A stretch of DNA of 64,000 bases. It comes from Rhodococcus sp. P1Y. Lineage in GTDB: Bacteria > Actinomycetota > Actinomycetes > Mycobacteriales > Mycobacteriaceae. The notes beneath the pieces are model-generated. The model had not been told where the DNA came from, made no database searches, and was given only the letters and a program-made list of their open reading frames with translations. Shown in pieces: positions 22,973-30,999 of this stretch (the stretch's first letter is position 1; each line of letters starts with the position of its first letter). A program made the translations under genes and the position numbers. Location of the stretch: contig NZ_CP032762.1 of the NCBI RefSeq assembly GCF_003641205.1, positions 248,001 through 312,000 on the forward strand, written 5' to 3'.

Positions 22973-23905
22973 ATGGGGATCGACATGAGTGCGCTCGTCG
23001 GCTGGATTCCCGACGACTCAGGGCACGACGCCCTCGCGCTCGCAGCCAGGTTCGCCGCATCGGGCAGCGTTGCTGTACGAACCTGCACGGTATTGCCCCA
23101 ATCGTGGCCCTTCCCGTCGATGGCGAAGGTGGACGCCGAGTACCAACGCTGGCTGTCCGAGCACGGCGTTTCCGCTGTTCGTGCCGCCCAGGCGGCAATC
23201 GCGGAATTGGGTGTGCGAACGGCCGACCCTGCTGCCTTCTACGTCACCAACACCGCCGAGAGTGCGGGCTTGAACGAAGCGGCCAAACAGTACGACGCGG
23301 ACATCGTCGTACTCGGCAGCGCGGATGGCCCTGCAGGCCGTTTCGCACCGGGCAGCACCACCGACTCCTTGCTTCACTCTTCGTCAGTTCCACTCGCACT
23401 GGCTCCCCGCGGCACACGCGAGACAGTGAAGCCCATCGGCCGCATCAGTTGCGCATACGTGGGCACCTCCCAGTCCGAGGACGCACTGCGAACAGCGACC
23501 GTGCTGGCCGCAGCATGGTCGGTGCCGCTTCGACTCATCGCGTTCGCGCCACGCGCCTCCACATCCTTTCCGCCGCTGGGTGGTTACGGCGCGGAGGACG
23601 TGGTCAGCGCTGGGTGGAAGCAACAGGCCGAGAGCCTGCTCGCCGACGCCAGGGCTGCACTCTTCTCGACGCGTTCCGATCTCGAGGTCGACACTGCCAC
23701 CGTGGCCGGACACGGCTGGGAGGCAGCGGTCGACGCCGCCGCGTTCACCGATTCCGATCTCCTGGTCGTCGGTTCGTCGCGCCTCGGTCCGATCGCCCGC
23801 GTGTTTCTCGGGTCCTCGGCGTCGAAGATCATCCGTTATGCGAAGGTGCCCATGCTCGTCGTGCCCCGCGGCAGTTCTCTACGCGCGAATCTGGAGGAAC
23901 AATGA
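22973..23905 (+). CDS. universal stress protein, tandem UspA domains
   Basis: A 310-residue protein with two UspA-like domains. The second ends with the nucleotide-binding signature VVGSSRLGPIARVFLGSSAS followed by KIIRYAKVPMLVVPRG, matching the G-x2-G-x9-G-S/T ATP-binding pattern. The first ends VVLGSADGPAGRFAPGS and is more divergent. The start MGIDMSALVG has GGAGG seven bases upstream. Its stop overlaps the start of the APC permease gene (ATGA), so the two are translationally coupled. USP proteins are often encoded with transporters and may sense ATP to adjust them; that role here is inference. Confidence 0.85.
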   Translation: MGIDMSALVGWIPDDSGHDALALAARFAASGSVAVRTCTVLPQSWPFPSMAKVDAEYQRWLSEHGVSAVRAAQAAIAELGVRTADPAAFYVTNTAESAGLNEAAKQYDADIVVLGSADGPAGRFAPGSTTDSLLHSSSVPLALAPRGTRETVKPIGRISCAYVGTSQSEDALRTATVLAAAWSVPLRLIAFAPRASTSFPPLGGYGAEDVVSAGWKQQAESLLADARAALFSTRSDLEVDTATVAGHGWEAAVDAAAFTDSDLLVVGSSRLGPIARVFLGSSASKIIRYAKVPMLVVPRGSSLRANLEEQ

Positions 23906-25302
23906 GTACATTGCTGCGGCGCAAGCCGATCGGCGACATCGCCGCCCTCGAATCCGATCACGGTGGGACACAGCTGAAGCGGAGTATGAACACGTTTCAG
24001 CTGACGTGTATCGGCGTCGGTTCCACCGTCGGCACCGGCATCTTCTTCATTTTCAGCAACGCTGTTCCGCTGGCCGGACCCGCGGTGATCTTCTCGTTCA
24101 TTCTGGCCGCGATCACCGCAGGATTGACCGCGCTCTGTTACGCGGAGTTGGCGTCGAGCATTCCGGCTTCCGGTTCGACGTACACCTACGCCTACACGAT
24201 CCTCGGGGAGTTCGTCGCGCTGCTCGTGGGCGCCTGTCTCATTCTCGAGTACGGGGTCTCGACCGCCGCGGTGTCGGTGCTGTGGAGCCAGTATCTGAAC
24301 GACTTGCTCAATCGGTTGTTCGGATTCCAGATACCCGACGTGCTCAGCCACGCACCGGGTGACGGTCTCGGATTCGGAATCAATGTTCCCGCAATCGTTC
24401 TGGTTGCACTCTGCGCGCTACTGCTGATCCGAGGAACCAGCGAGTCCGCACGAGTCAACGCGATCATGGTGGTCACCAAGATCGGTGTGCTGGCCATGTT
24501 CGCCGTCATTGCGTTCTTCGGCTTCGACATCTCCAACCTCGAACCCTTCGCGCCCTTCGGCGTTGCAGGCATCGGCGCTGCGTCGGGAATGATCTTCTTC
24601 ACCTTCATCGGCCTCGATGCCGTGTCCACCGCCGGCGAGGAAGTCGAAAACCCCAAGAAGACACTGCCGATCGCGCTGATCACAGCCTTGATCGTCGTGA
24701 CGGCCATCTATCTGATCGTCACTTTCGCCGCGATCGGCGCCCAGAAATACACCGAGTTCGACGGCCAGGAAGCGGGCCTGTCGGAAATCCTGCAGAACGT
24801 CACCGGCACCGAGTGGCCGTCGATCATCCTGTCCGCCGGCGCCGTCGTCTCGATCTTCTCGGTCACGCTCGTCACGCTCTACGGGCAGACTCGTGTGCTG
24901 TTCGCGATGAGCCGAGACGGAATGATCCCCAAGGTCTTCTCCGATGTCAGCCCGAAGACGCTCAGCCCCATACCCAACACCATCATCGTCGCGTTCGTCG
25001 TTGCCTTGATGGCGGGGCTGTTGCCACTCGACTTCCTGGCCGACCTGGTGAGCATGGGCACCCTCGTCGCGTTCACCGTGGTGTCGGCGGGCGTCATCAT
25101 CCTGCGCAGGCGCGAACCAGATCTGGAGCGCGGTTTTCGGGTGCCGCTGTACCCCGTGCTCCCGGTGCTGTCCATCGTCGCGTGCCTGTATCTGATCTCC
25201 ACATTGCACTGGGAGACATGGCTTCTGTTCGCGATCTGGCTCGCACTGACGACGGTCCTGTACTTCACCTATTCACGGCATCATTCGCGCCTGAACGTAT
25301 AA
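23902..25302 (+). CDS. APC-family amino acid permease
   Basis: Membrane transporter of 466 residues with about 12-13 helices, cationic-amino-acid-transporter-like branch of the APC superfamily. The first helix has the substrate-backbone motif IGVGSTVGTGIFF, helix 6 has GMIFFTFIGLDAVSTAGEE, and ENPKKTLPIALI follows, all typical of this branch. RVLFAMSRDGMIPKVF is the conserved loop before helix 9. The start overlaps the upstream universal stress gene and is served by GGAGGAAC. The exact substrate is unknown. A degenerate copy of a palindromic repeat follows the stop. Confidence 0.9.
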   Translation: MSTLLRRKPIGDIAALESDHGGTQLKRSMNTFQLTCIGVGSTVGTGIFFIFSNAVPLAGPAVIFSFILAAITAGLTALCYAELASSIPASGSTYTYAYTILGEFVALLVGACLILEYGVSTAAVSVLWSQYLNDLLNRLFGFQIPDVLSHAPGDGLGFGINVPAIVLVALCALLLIRGTSESARVNAIMVVTKIGVLAMFAVIAFFGFDISNLEPFAPFGVAGIGAASGMIFFTFIGLDAVSTAGEEVENPKKTLPIALITALIVVTAIYLIVTFAAIGAQKYTEFDGQEAGLSEILQNVTGTEWPSIILSAGAVVSIFSVTLVTLYGQTRVLFAMSRDGMIPKVFSDVSPKTLSPIPNTIIVAFVVALMAGLLPLDFLADLVSMGTLVAFTVVSAGVIILRRREPDLERGFRVPLYPVLPVLSIVACLYLISTLHWETWLLFAIWLALTTVLYFTYSRHHSRLNV

Positions 25303-25304
25303 CC

Positions 25305-25350
25305 CAGTGGTGTGGTCAGGTGCCGCCGAGGGCGCTTAATCGTGCCACTA
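25305..25350. repeat. degenerate copy of the CAGTGGCACGGTTAAG palindrome
   Basis: The right half GGGCGCTTAATCGTGCCACT matches the right half of the hairpin at 32385-32430 at all but two positions; the left half CAGTGGTGTGGTCAGG is eroded. It lies between the convergent permease and carbonic anhydrase genes, followed by the 12-base palindrome CACTACGTAGTG at 25346-25357. Confidence 0.55.
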
Positions 25351-25357
25351 CGTAGTG

Positions 25358-25900
25358 CTACACCGGCCTAGCGGATCGATGCTGCTTCAGCAGTTCTCGG
25401 TAGACCGCCGCGTTGAGCCCGTTGTGGTTCACTTCGTCCTCGGTGAGCTCGCGGCGGATCTTGGCGGGCACACCAGCGACGAGTGAGCGCGGCGGTACCT
25501 GGGTGCCTTCGAGGACGAGTGCGCCGGCCGCTACCAAGCTTCCCTCGCCGATGACTGCGCCGTTCATGACGATGGCGCCCATGCCCACCAGAGTGCCGTC
25601 GCCGATCGTGCAGCCGTGCAGCACCGCGTTGTGGCCCACGCTGACGTTCTTGCCGACCGTCAGAGGGAAGCCCGGATCGACATGCGCTGCGACGCCGTCC
25701 TGCAGGTTGCTGCCCTCGCCGATGGTGATGTCCTCGAACTCGGCGCGCAACACTGCGCCGTACCAGATTCCCGACGACGCCTCGACGTTCACTCGACCCA
25801 CCACTGTCGCGGTAGGCGCGATCCAGGCCTCGGAGTCGATGTTCGGGCTTCCGCCCTCCAGCGCCCACAGTGGTCCAACCGTCGTTCGATCGTCCGTCAT
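25358..25900 (-). CDS. gamma-carbonic anhydrase family protein
   Basis: A 180-residue protein built of left-handed beta-helix hexapeptide repeats (for example TIGEGSNLQDG, GDGTLVGMGAIVMNG, GEGSLVAAGALVLEG). The zinc-ligand pattern of gamma-class carbonic anhydrases is visible: histidine in GVAAHVDPGFPL and two in VSVGHNAVLHGC. Members form trimers; many bacterial homologues (PaaY/YrdA/CaiE-like) have weak or no anhydrase activity, so an acyl-CoA-related role is an alternative. The ATG is preceded by GGAAGGG. It stands alone, convergent with the permease. Confidence 0.85.
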   Translation of the reverse strand: MTDDRTTVGPLWALEGGSPNIDSEAWIAPTATVVGRVNVEASSGIWYGAVLRAEFEDITIGEGSNLQDGVAAHVDPGFPLTVGKNVSVGHNAVLHGCTIGDGTLVGMGAIVMNGAVIGEGSLVAAGALVLEGTQVPPRSLVAGVPAKIRRELTEDEVNHNGLNAAVYRELLKQHRSARPV

Positions 25901-26035
25901 GTTCTTGCCCTTCCTCGTACGTCTCGAGTCACGCCCACTCTGCCCGATCCGACTTACTACTCGCCGTTCAACCCACCGCGTGCCTCGAAGATCGATCGAA
26001 TCCGGTGGATGTTCGGGCGAGTAGCCACGCAGCGC

Positions 26036-27136
26036 TCAGGTTCGGGAGTGCGAACTCCCGGTGTCGTCCGGCGACACAGGATCGGGATCGTCGCTCGAGC
26101 CGACGACGACAAGCTGCACGAGCATGAGCCCGGGCCCACCCGGTTCTTTCGGCAGGAGGACACCTTGCGCGTCCACTATCGTCCACCCGCCACCGAACCG
26201 GCGGAGCCTGACGGCGTCGACGGAGCCTTTCGTGGCGGTACCGGCGAACAGTCCGGACGCTGCCGCGAATATCCGCTCGACGTCGTCGGGATGCGGGGTG
26301 TCCCGATCGTCGACGATGCCCTTCCACTGAATGTCAGGAGGCGGATCGGTGAGCCATCGAATGAGCCGATTGTGGGTGACGTCCATCAGGACGAGCGCCA
26401 CTTGAGGCGACACCTGACCGAGGGCGGCGAATGCCACGGATTCCAGGCGTGGCGTCGAGACCGTGTCGGACTGAACTGCGTGAATCAACCCTCGCCACCT
26501 GGAGGGATCAGGCGTCACCGTGAATACGACGTGCAACCGGGCGTCACGTGCAGTCGCCAGCCCACTCCAAGTGGCACCGTCCTCGGGTTGCGGCGAAAGC
26601 AGGGCACCGATTGCCGTCACTGCGTCGTCGACGTCGACGTATCGAAACACCTCGTGCGAGGTGAAACTGGTTCGTCCGTCGATCCCCGGTTCGCCGACGA
26701 CATGACGCAGCTGGTCGGGGTCGACCACGAACGAGCGCCGATCCACCTCGAATGTCACGGCCAAGGCCTGAATCGGGACCGGATCCGGGACCAGACTCGC
26801 ATCACCGATCCACACGAACACTCCGTGTACACCGCGGCCTGGACCGAGGACGGGGTGCAGGAGAACCCTGGTTCGCACGGCGCCGGTGGGAACGGTGACG
26901 TCCACACTGCGTGCGTCTGCACGCACGCGTTCGAGCAATCTCCCCACCTCGCCGACCACCTGCGTCGATGATCTGCCTCCCACCAGGGCTTTGATCGCGC
27001 GGGGCAAAGACGACATTTCGCGCGCCCTGCCTCCGAGGGACACCACGGACGCGCGATCGGCGTGAATGGTCTCGACCAACAGCCACGACGGACGCGAAGG
27101 ATTCTGACTGGAGTACGTCGTCGCCCCGGAGTTCAC
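26036..27136 (-). CDS. Rv3651-like PAS/GAF protein
   Basis: A 366-residue protein that follows the layout of mycobacterial Rv3651. An N-terminal PAS-like segment begins SWLLVETIHADRASVVSLG and contains VRTRVLLHPVLGPGRGVHGV. A central region reads FRYVDVDDAVTAIGALLSPQ. A C-terminal GAF-like domain with strands ALVLMDVTHNRLIRWLTDPP and MLVQLVVVG completes it. No ligand-binding or catalytic signature stands out. The start is taken as GTG 27136; TTG 27160 is possible. The last 15 residues are Ser/Asp-rich. Function in this family is not settled. It is isolated, with 134-135 bases free on its downstream side and 111 bases upstream. Confidence 0.65.
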   Translation of the reverse strand: MNSGATTYSSQNPSRPSWLLVETIHADRASVVSLGGRAREMSSLPRAIKALVGGRSSTQVVGEVGRLLERVRADARSVDVTVPTGAVRTRVLLHPVLGPGRGVHGVFVWIGDASLVPDPVPIQALAVTFEVDRRSFVVDPDQLRHVVGEPGIDGRTSFTSHEVFRYVDVDDAVTAIGALLSPQPEDGATWSGLATARDARLHVVFTVTPDPSRWRGLIHAVQSDTVSTPRLESVAFAALGQVSPQVALVLMDVTHNRLIRWLTDPPPDIQWKGIVDDRDTPHPDDVERIFAAASGLFAGTATKGSVDAVRLRRFGGGWTIVDAQGVLLPKEPGGPGLMLVQLVVVGSSDDPDPVSPDDTGSSHSRT

Positions 27137-27247
27137 CCATACAACACTAATGCGAACCAACCGTTACGAATACCTATACCCTGGGTCCACGTTTTGGTCC
27201 ACGTCCCAACTGATAACGGGCGTCAGACCTGGTCATCCACCAATTAC

Positions 27248-27709
27248 CTACCGGGCCGGAGCGATCGGCCGGCCCGGCAACGTGCTCGAGTAGACGACGC
27301 TGGTTGTGATGCTGCCCAGGGTGGCCAGTTTGCCGGTGATTCGTTCGAGGTCACGCATGTTGCGGGCAACGACTTTGAAGACGAAACAGTCGTCACCGGT
27401 GGTGTGATGGGCTTCGATCACCTCGGGAGTGGTGTCGATGACCTCGTGCAGCGGTTTGTAATTGCCCGACGGGTAGGCCAGCCGCACGAAGGCCGCGATG
27501 TCGTACCCGAGTGCCTCTGCCGAGACTGTGGCGACATATCCCGTCAAGACGCCGTGATCGGTCAGCCGACGCACCCGGTCGGCGGTCGCGCTGGCAGACA
27601 TCGAAATCACACGCCCGAGCTCGGCGACGCTCTGCCTGCCGTCACGCTGAAGTTCCGCGACGATCAGGCAATCGGTGTCATCGAGGACGATCTGCGATTT
27701 CGACGGCAT
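27248..27709 (-). CDS. Lrp/AsnC family transcriptional regulator
   Basis: A 153-residue regulator: N-terminal helix-turn-helix at about residues 10-55 (LDDTDCLIVAELQRDGRQSV, SASATADRVRRL) and a C-terminal RAM (ACT-like) ligand domain with EVIEAHHTTGDDCFVFKV and the closing SVVYSSTL. These proteins form octamers that sense amino acids. The start MPSKSQIVLDDTD is the first that does not add a non-family extension; the ribosome-binding site is weak. It is divergent from a rhodanese gene across 94 bases, the likely local target. No palindrome is obvious in that gap. Confidence 0.9.
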   Translation of the reverse strand: MPSKSQIVLDDTDCLIVAELQRDGRQSVAELGRVISMSASATADRVRRLTDHGVLTGYVATVSAEALGYDIAAFVRLAYPSGNYKPLHEVIDTTPEVIEAHHTTGDDCFVFKVVARNMRDLERITGKLATLGSITTSVVYSSTLPGRPIAPAR

Positions 27710-27803
27710 GCCCCGAAAGATACCGTCGATTCTCTGGCAAATCCCGGCCAACGCCATCATTTGCACGTTCTGAACGGGCCATCCATGCAGTGAACTGGAG
27801 GCC

Positions 27804-28220
27804 ATGAACACAGCAGCACTCGATCATTTCGCCGCGAAGCTCGACTACGAAACAGACCCCTCCGACCTCGCTGCCGCACGTGCGTCCGGGACGGCTCCGG
27901 TGGTCGTCGACACCCGCAATCACCAGGCCTGGGACCAGGGCCACATTCCGGGTGCTCTCCACATTCCGACGGCGGATCTCCCCCGGCGAGCTATCGACGA
28001 GCTCCCCGATCGTGACGCCGACATCGTCGTCTACTGCTGGGGTCCGGGCTGCAACGGCTCGACTCGTGCGGCCTTGGCTCTCACCCAACTCGGCTACACC
28101 CATGTCCGCGAACTCATCGGCGGATTCGAGTACTGGGCACGCGAAGGGCTCGCCATCGAGTCCGCGACTGGCCGCAGCCGTCGCCCGGTCGACGAGCTGA
28201 CGGCGCCAACGCCGACCTGA
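27804..28220 (+). CDS. rhodanese-like sulfurtransferase
   Basis: Single rhodanese domain (138 residues). The CDC25-like signature VVDTRNHQAWDQGHIPGALHIP, quoted here as VVDTRNHQAW and GHIPGALHIP, precedes the active-site loop YCWGPGCNGSTRAAL. The loop has two cysteines, C78 and C83, and C83 with GCNGST is in the position of the catalytic persulfide cysteine. The active-site loop is of six residues, the size seen in sulfurtransferases. The ATG has GGAGG at good spacing. The divergent Lrp-type gene may regulate it, which would suggest a link to sulfur amino acids; that is inference. Confidence 0.85.
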   Translation: MNTAALDHFAAKLDYETDPSDLAAARASGTAPVVVDTRNHQAWDQGHIPGALHIPTADLPRRAIDELPDRDADIVVYCWGPGCNGSTRAALALTQLGYTHVRELIGGFEYWAREGLAIESATGRSRRPVDELTAPTPT

Positions 28221-28298
28221 TCCACTTCGGTGGAGGGAACCTCCATGTCGGTCGCGTCGGATTCGTGGTTGCATCGCGGGTGAGAAGAAGGAGCCACC

Positions 28299-29105
28299 AT
28301 GCCAACCGTCGTCACCAACGACAACGTGACCCTCAATTACATCGACGAGGGCAGCGGACCCGTCGTGGTCCTGATCGCCGGATTCTGCGCACCCGCCACG
28401 ACATGGGTGCTGCAGCAGAAGGCATTGGTCGACGCCGGATATCGGGTCCTCGCACTCGACCGGCGGGGACACGGCGACTCGGAGGCTCCCGAGCACGGGG
28501 CGACGATGGCCAGGCACGGCGCGGACATCGACGACTTTCTGCGAGCACTGAGTGTCGACGACGCCGTCCTGTGCGGTGGTTCGATGGGAGCGAGCACCAT
28601 CTGGTCGTACATTTCGCAGTTCGGAACCGGACGGGTGAAGGCCGTTGTATCCGTGGACCAGACACCGAAAATGATCAACGACGCCCACTGGTCCAACGGT
28701 TTCTACGGGCTCACCGACGCCAACAAGGACACGTTCTTCGCCAACGGCGTCCCCGACACCGGCAAAGGCCTGCCGAAATGGAAATCAAAATCCCTGTTGC
28801 CAGTTCTGAAGATGGTGGTGAAGCTTCGAACGATGCCGAAGATGGTCTCGCCCGATACTCCGCCGATGAGAGCACTGCTGCGGGATCACGCTCTTGCGGA
28901 TTGGCGTGACGTTGTTGCTGCAGCTGACGTTCCGGTGTTGATGGTCGCGGGCAGGGACAGTCAGTTCTGGCCATCCACGCATGCAGCCGACTCGGTCACG
29001 GGGAATCCACTCGGCCGCTCGGTGGTGCTGGAGAAATGTGGCCACGCGTCGAACATGGATCGGCCGACGGAATTCAACGCTGCGCTGCTCGAATTCCTCG
29101 GATAG
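28299..29105 (+). CDS. alpha/beta hydrolase
   Basis: A 268-residue alpha/beta-fold hydrolase. Key elements: oxyanion region IAGFCAPATTW, ALDRRGHGDSEAP, nucleophile elbow LCGGSMGAST (serine), acid in VAGRDSQFWP and histidine in EKCGHASNMDRP. The order and spacing are those of epoxide hydrolase/haloperoxidase-type enzymes, but there is no haloperoxidase or epoxide hydrolase cap-tyrosine pattern I can confirm. The ATG follows AAGGAGCC. The gene starts 78 bases after the rhodanese gene on the same strand and may be co-transcribed. Substrate unknown. Confidence 0.88.
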   Translation: MPTVVTNDNVTLNYIDEGSGPVVVLIAGFCAPATTWVLQQKALVDAGYRVLALDRRGHGDSEAPEHGATMARHGADIDDFLRALSVDDAVLCGGSMGASTIWSYISQFGTGRVKAVVSVDQTPKMINDAHWSNGFYGLTDANKDTFFANGVPDTGKGLPKWKSKSLLPVLKMVVKLRTMPKMVSPDTPPMRALLRDHALADWRDVVAAADVPVLMVAGRDSQFWPSTHAADSVTGNPLGRSVVLEKCGHASNMDRPTEFNAALLEFLG

Positions 29106-29153
29106 CTGGGCACGGTGCACCGATCGTCACGGCAAGGACGGGGGATCCCACGT

Positions 29154-30950
29154 TCATTCGCGGACAATCGGTGCACCATGCCCACGCCCCAGAAGGTCGG
29201 CGCTCCTACGCAATCGCATCAGCACCTGAAGATCGAGCGCCTTGTCCGGATCACGCCACTGCGTGCCGATGAGCCGGTCGATCGCGTCGAGTCGTTGGTA
29301 AAGAGTGTTGACATGCACGCCGAGGGCCGCGGCGGTGGCCGAATGGTGACGCCCGTGCGCGAGATACGCCGACAGTGATTCCAGCAACGGAACGCCCCTC
29401 TTGCTCTGCTCGGCCATCAGTGGTCCGAGTTGTTCTTCGGTGAGTTCGTCGAGATGCTCGCGGGCCATGTGACTCAAGAGGATTCGGTAGATTCCGAGAC
29501 CGCGTGCCGACGAGACCTCACCGTCACGGCCGAGGGTGGTCAGCACGTCGACCGTCTGCTGTGCTTCGCGGTAGGCCGAGGCGAGCGCAAGCGCTCCGCG
29601 AGCCGGCTCGGAAATCCCCACCGTCGCACCCGTCGTGAACATCGGCCGGACCACAGCGGACTCCTGCGCGGGAACTGCCACCAACACCCTCGAACCATGC
29701 TCGGCAACAACCGTTCCGGCGGGAAACTGCGCGACTCCCAGCGCGGCCCGCGACACATCTCCCTGCGCGACGGCAATGCAGTACGACGAGCTGGGAGTCA
29801 GCCCTGCCAGTCGGAGTTGTCGACGCTCGTCGTCGGGCGAACCCGCCGGGTGCGACAGCAGGTCGACCAGAAACGCGTCCTGGGCTCGTCGTGCAGCCTC
29901 CGCTGCCGCACGTTCCTCCGCGAGAGACAGCGCGATCGCCGGCACCGCACGGTCGAGAAGCAACCGCGTCTGCTGATCGTCCGGGCCGACGGAGAGCAGC
30001 ACACCCAGGAAGATGCCCGCGGCTGCGACCCGGTGGGCGGTGATGGAACCGTCGGCGACGGTTTCTGCGCCGTCGCGGCATTGCCGAAATGCACTGCCTA
30101 CCTCAGTGACTCGGTCTTCGAGAAGTTCGGGGACGGTGGCCTCGTCGGTGAGAAAGTACGCCGGTCGGCCGGACAGCGTCGCAACCTCCCGTACGAGCCG
30201 CCCGACGCCACCGCCGCGGAGCACGACCTGCGTCAAAGTCCTGTCCCATTGCAGGGTCTGCTCCAGTTCTGCTGTACGGACGGACAGTTCCAGGTTCAGC
30301 GATTCGAGTCTTTCGATCGCGCGCACGTTTTCGATGGCGATAGCGGCATGCGCGGCGAGCGCGGAGAGCAATGCGATCTCGCTTTCGGCGAAGTCCCGCT
30401 CCTGGCGCTTGCAGGCGAACAGCACCCCGATCACTCGGTCACCCACTCTCAAAGGCACTCCGAGCAAACCTCGCATGTTCTCCGACCGCGCCGCACTGTC
30501 GGCCCCGGTCATGTGCCGGAATGCAGGCTCGCTCTGGTAGTCGGGGGTCCACGAGGGCGACGCACCGCGCACGATCAAGCCGACGAGGCCTTCGTCCTGC
30601 GCCAACCTGAGGCCTATCAGTTTCGGCGTCAGAGCACCGCTCGCGACCTCGATGACGAACTCGTCCTCGTACACCGATCCCATGTAGGCGAGATCGACTC
30701 CCAACAGTCTGCGCGCTTGATCGACGACTTCCTGTAGCAGCACCCGATTGTCGCGGACCGTTGTCAACCGAACCGCGATGTCGTTGAGGGCCGCCAGTTC
30801 CGTACTGCGTTGACGGCGCTGGTCGAGCAATGCGCGTAGCCGCAATGCCGCGTGGGCGTCCGGACCGGGAGACGCCAGGCGATGCGCCTCCAGCACGTCG
30901 ATCGAAGCGTCGTCGAGCAGCAGATCCATCCATGATCGCTCTTCTGCCAT
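29154..30950 (-). CDS. PucR-type regulator with GAF sensor domain
   Basis: A 598-residue transcription regulator. After an N-terminal segment, a GAF domain spans about residues 55-210 (ELAALNDIAVRLTTVRDN, MGSVYEDEFVIEVASG, RGLLGVPLRVGDRVIGVLF). A coiled helix and a middle domain follow. The C-terminus is the PucR helix-turn-helix (LLESLSAYLAHGRHHSATAA, GVHVNTLYQRLDAIDRLIG). Such proteins act as metabolite-responsive activators. I chose ATG 30950 (MAEERSWMDL). The divergent flavin oxidoreductase gene begins 49 bases away, so it is the probable target. Confidence 0.85.
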   Translation of the reverse strand: MAEERSWMDLLLDDASIDVLEAHRLASPGPDAHAALRLRALLDQRRQRSTELAALNDIAVRLTTVRDNRVLLQEVVDQARRLLGVDLAYMGSVYEDEFVIEVASGALTPKLIGLRLAQDEGLVGLIVRGASPSWTPDYQSEPAFRHMTGADSAARSENMRGLLGVPLRVGDRVIGVLFACKRQERDFAESEIALLSALAAHAAIAIENVRAIERLESLNLELSVRTAELEQTLQWDRTLTQVVLRGGGVGRLVREVATLSGRPAYFLTDEATVPELLEDRVTEVGSAFRQCRDGAETVADGSITAHRVAAAGIFLGVLLSVGPDDQQTRLLLDRAVPAIALSLAEERAAAEAARRAQDAFLVDLLSHPAGSPDDERRQLRLAGLTPSSSYCIAVAQGDVSRAALGVAQFPAGTVVAEHGSRVLVAVPAQESAVVRPMFTTGATVGISEPARGALALASAYREAQQTVDVLTTLGRDGEVSSARGLGIYRILLSHMAREHLDELTEEQLGPLMAEQSKRGVPLLESLSAYLAHGRHHSATAAALGVHVNTLYQRLDAIDRLIGTQWRDPDKALDLQVLMRLRRSADLLGRGHGAPIVRE

Positions 30951-30999
30951 GGATAGAACGTACATTGGCCGAGACCCAGCTCACAGCTAAACTCGGTCC

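Noticed and set aside
24418..25209. Minus-strand open frame of 263 residues inside the permease gene
   Set aside because: It is an antisense shadow rich in His, Asp and Arg with no domain, opposite a strongly conserved membrane protein.
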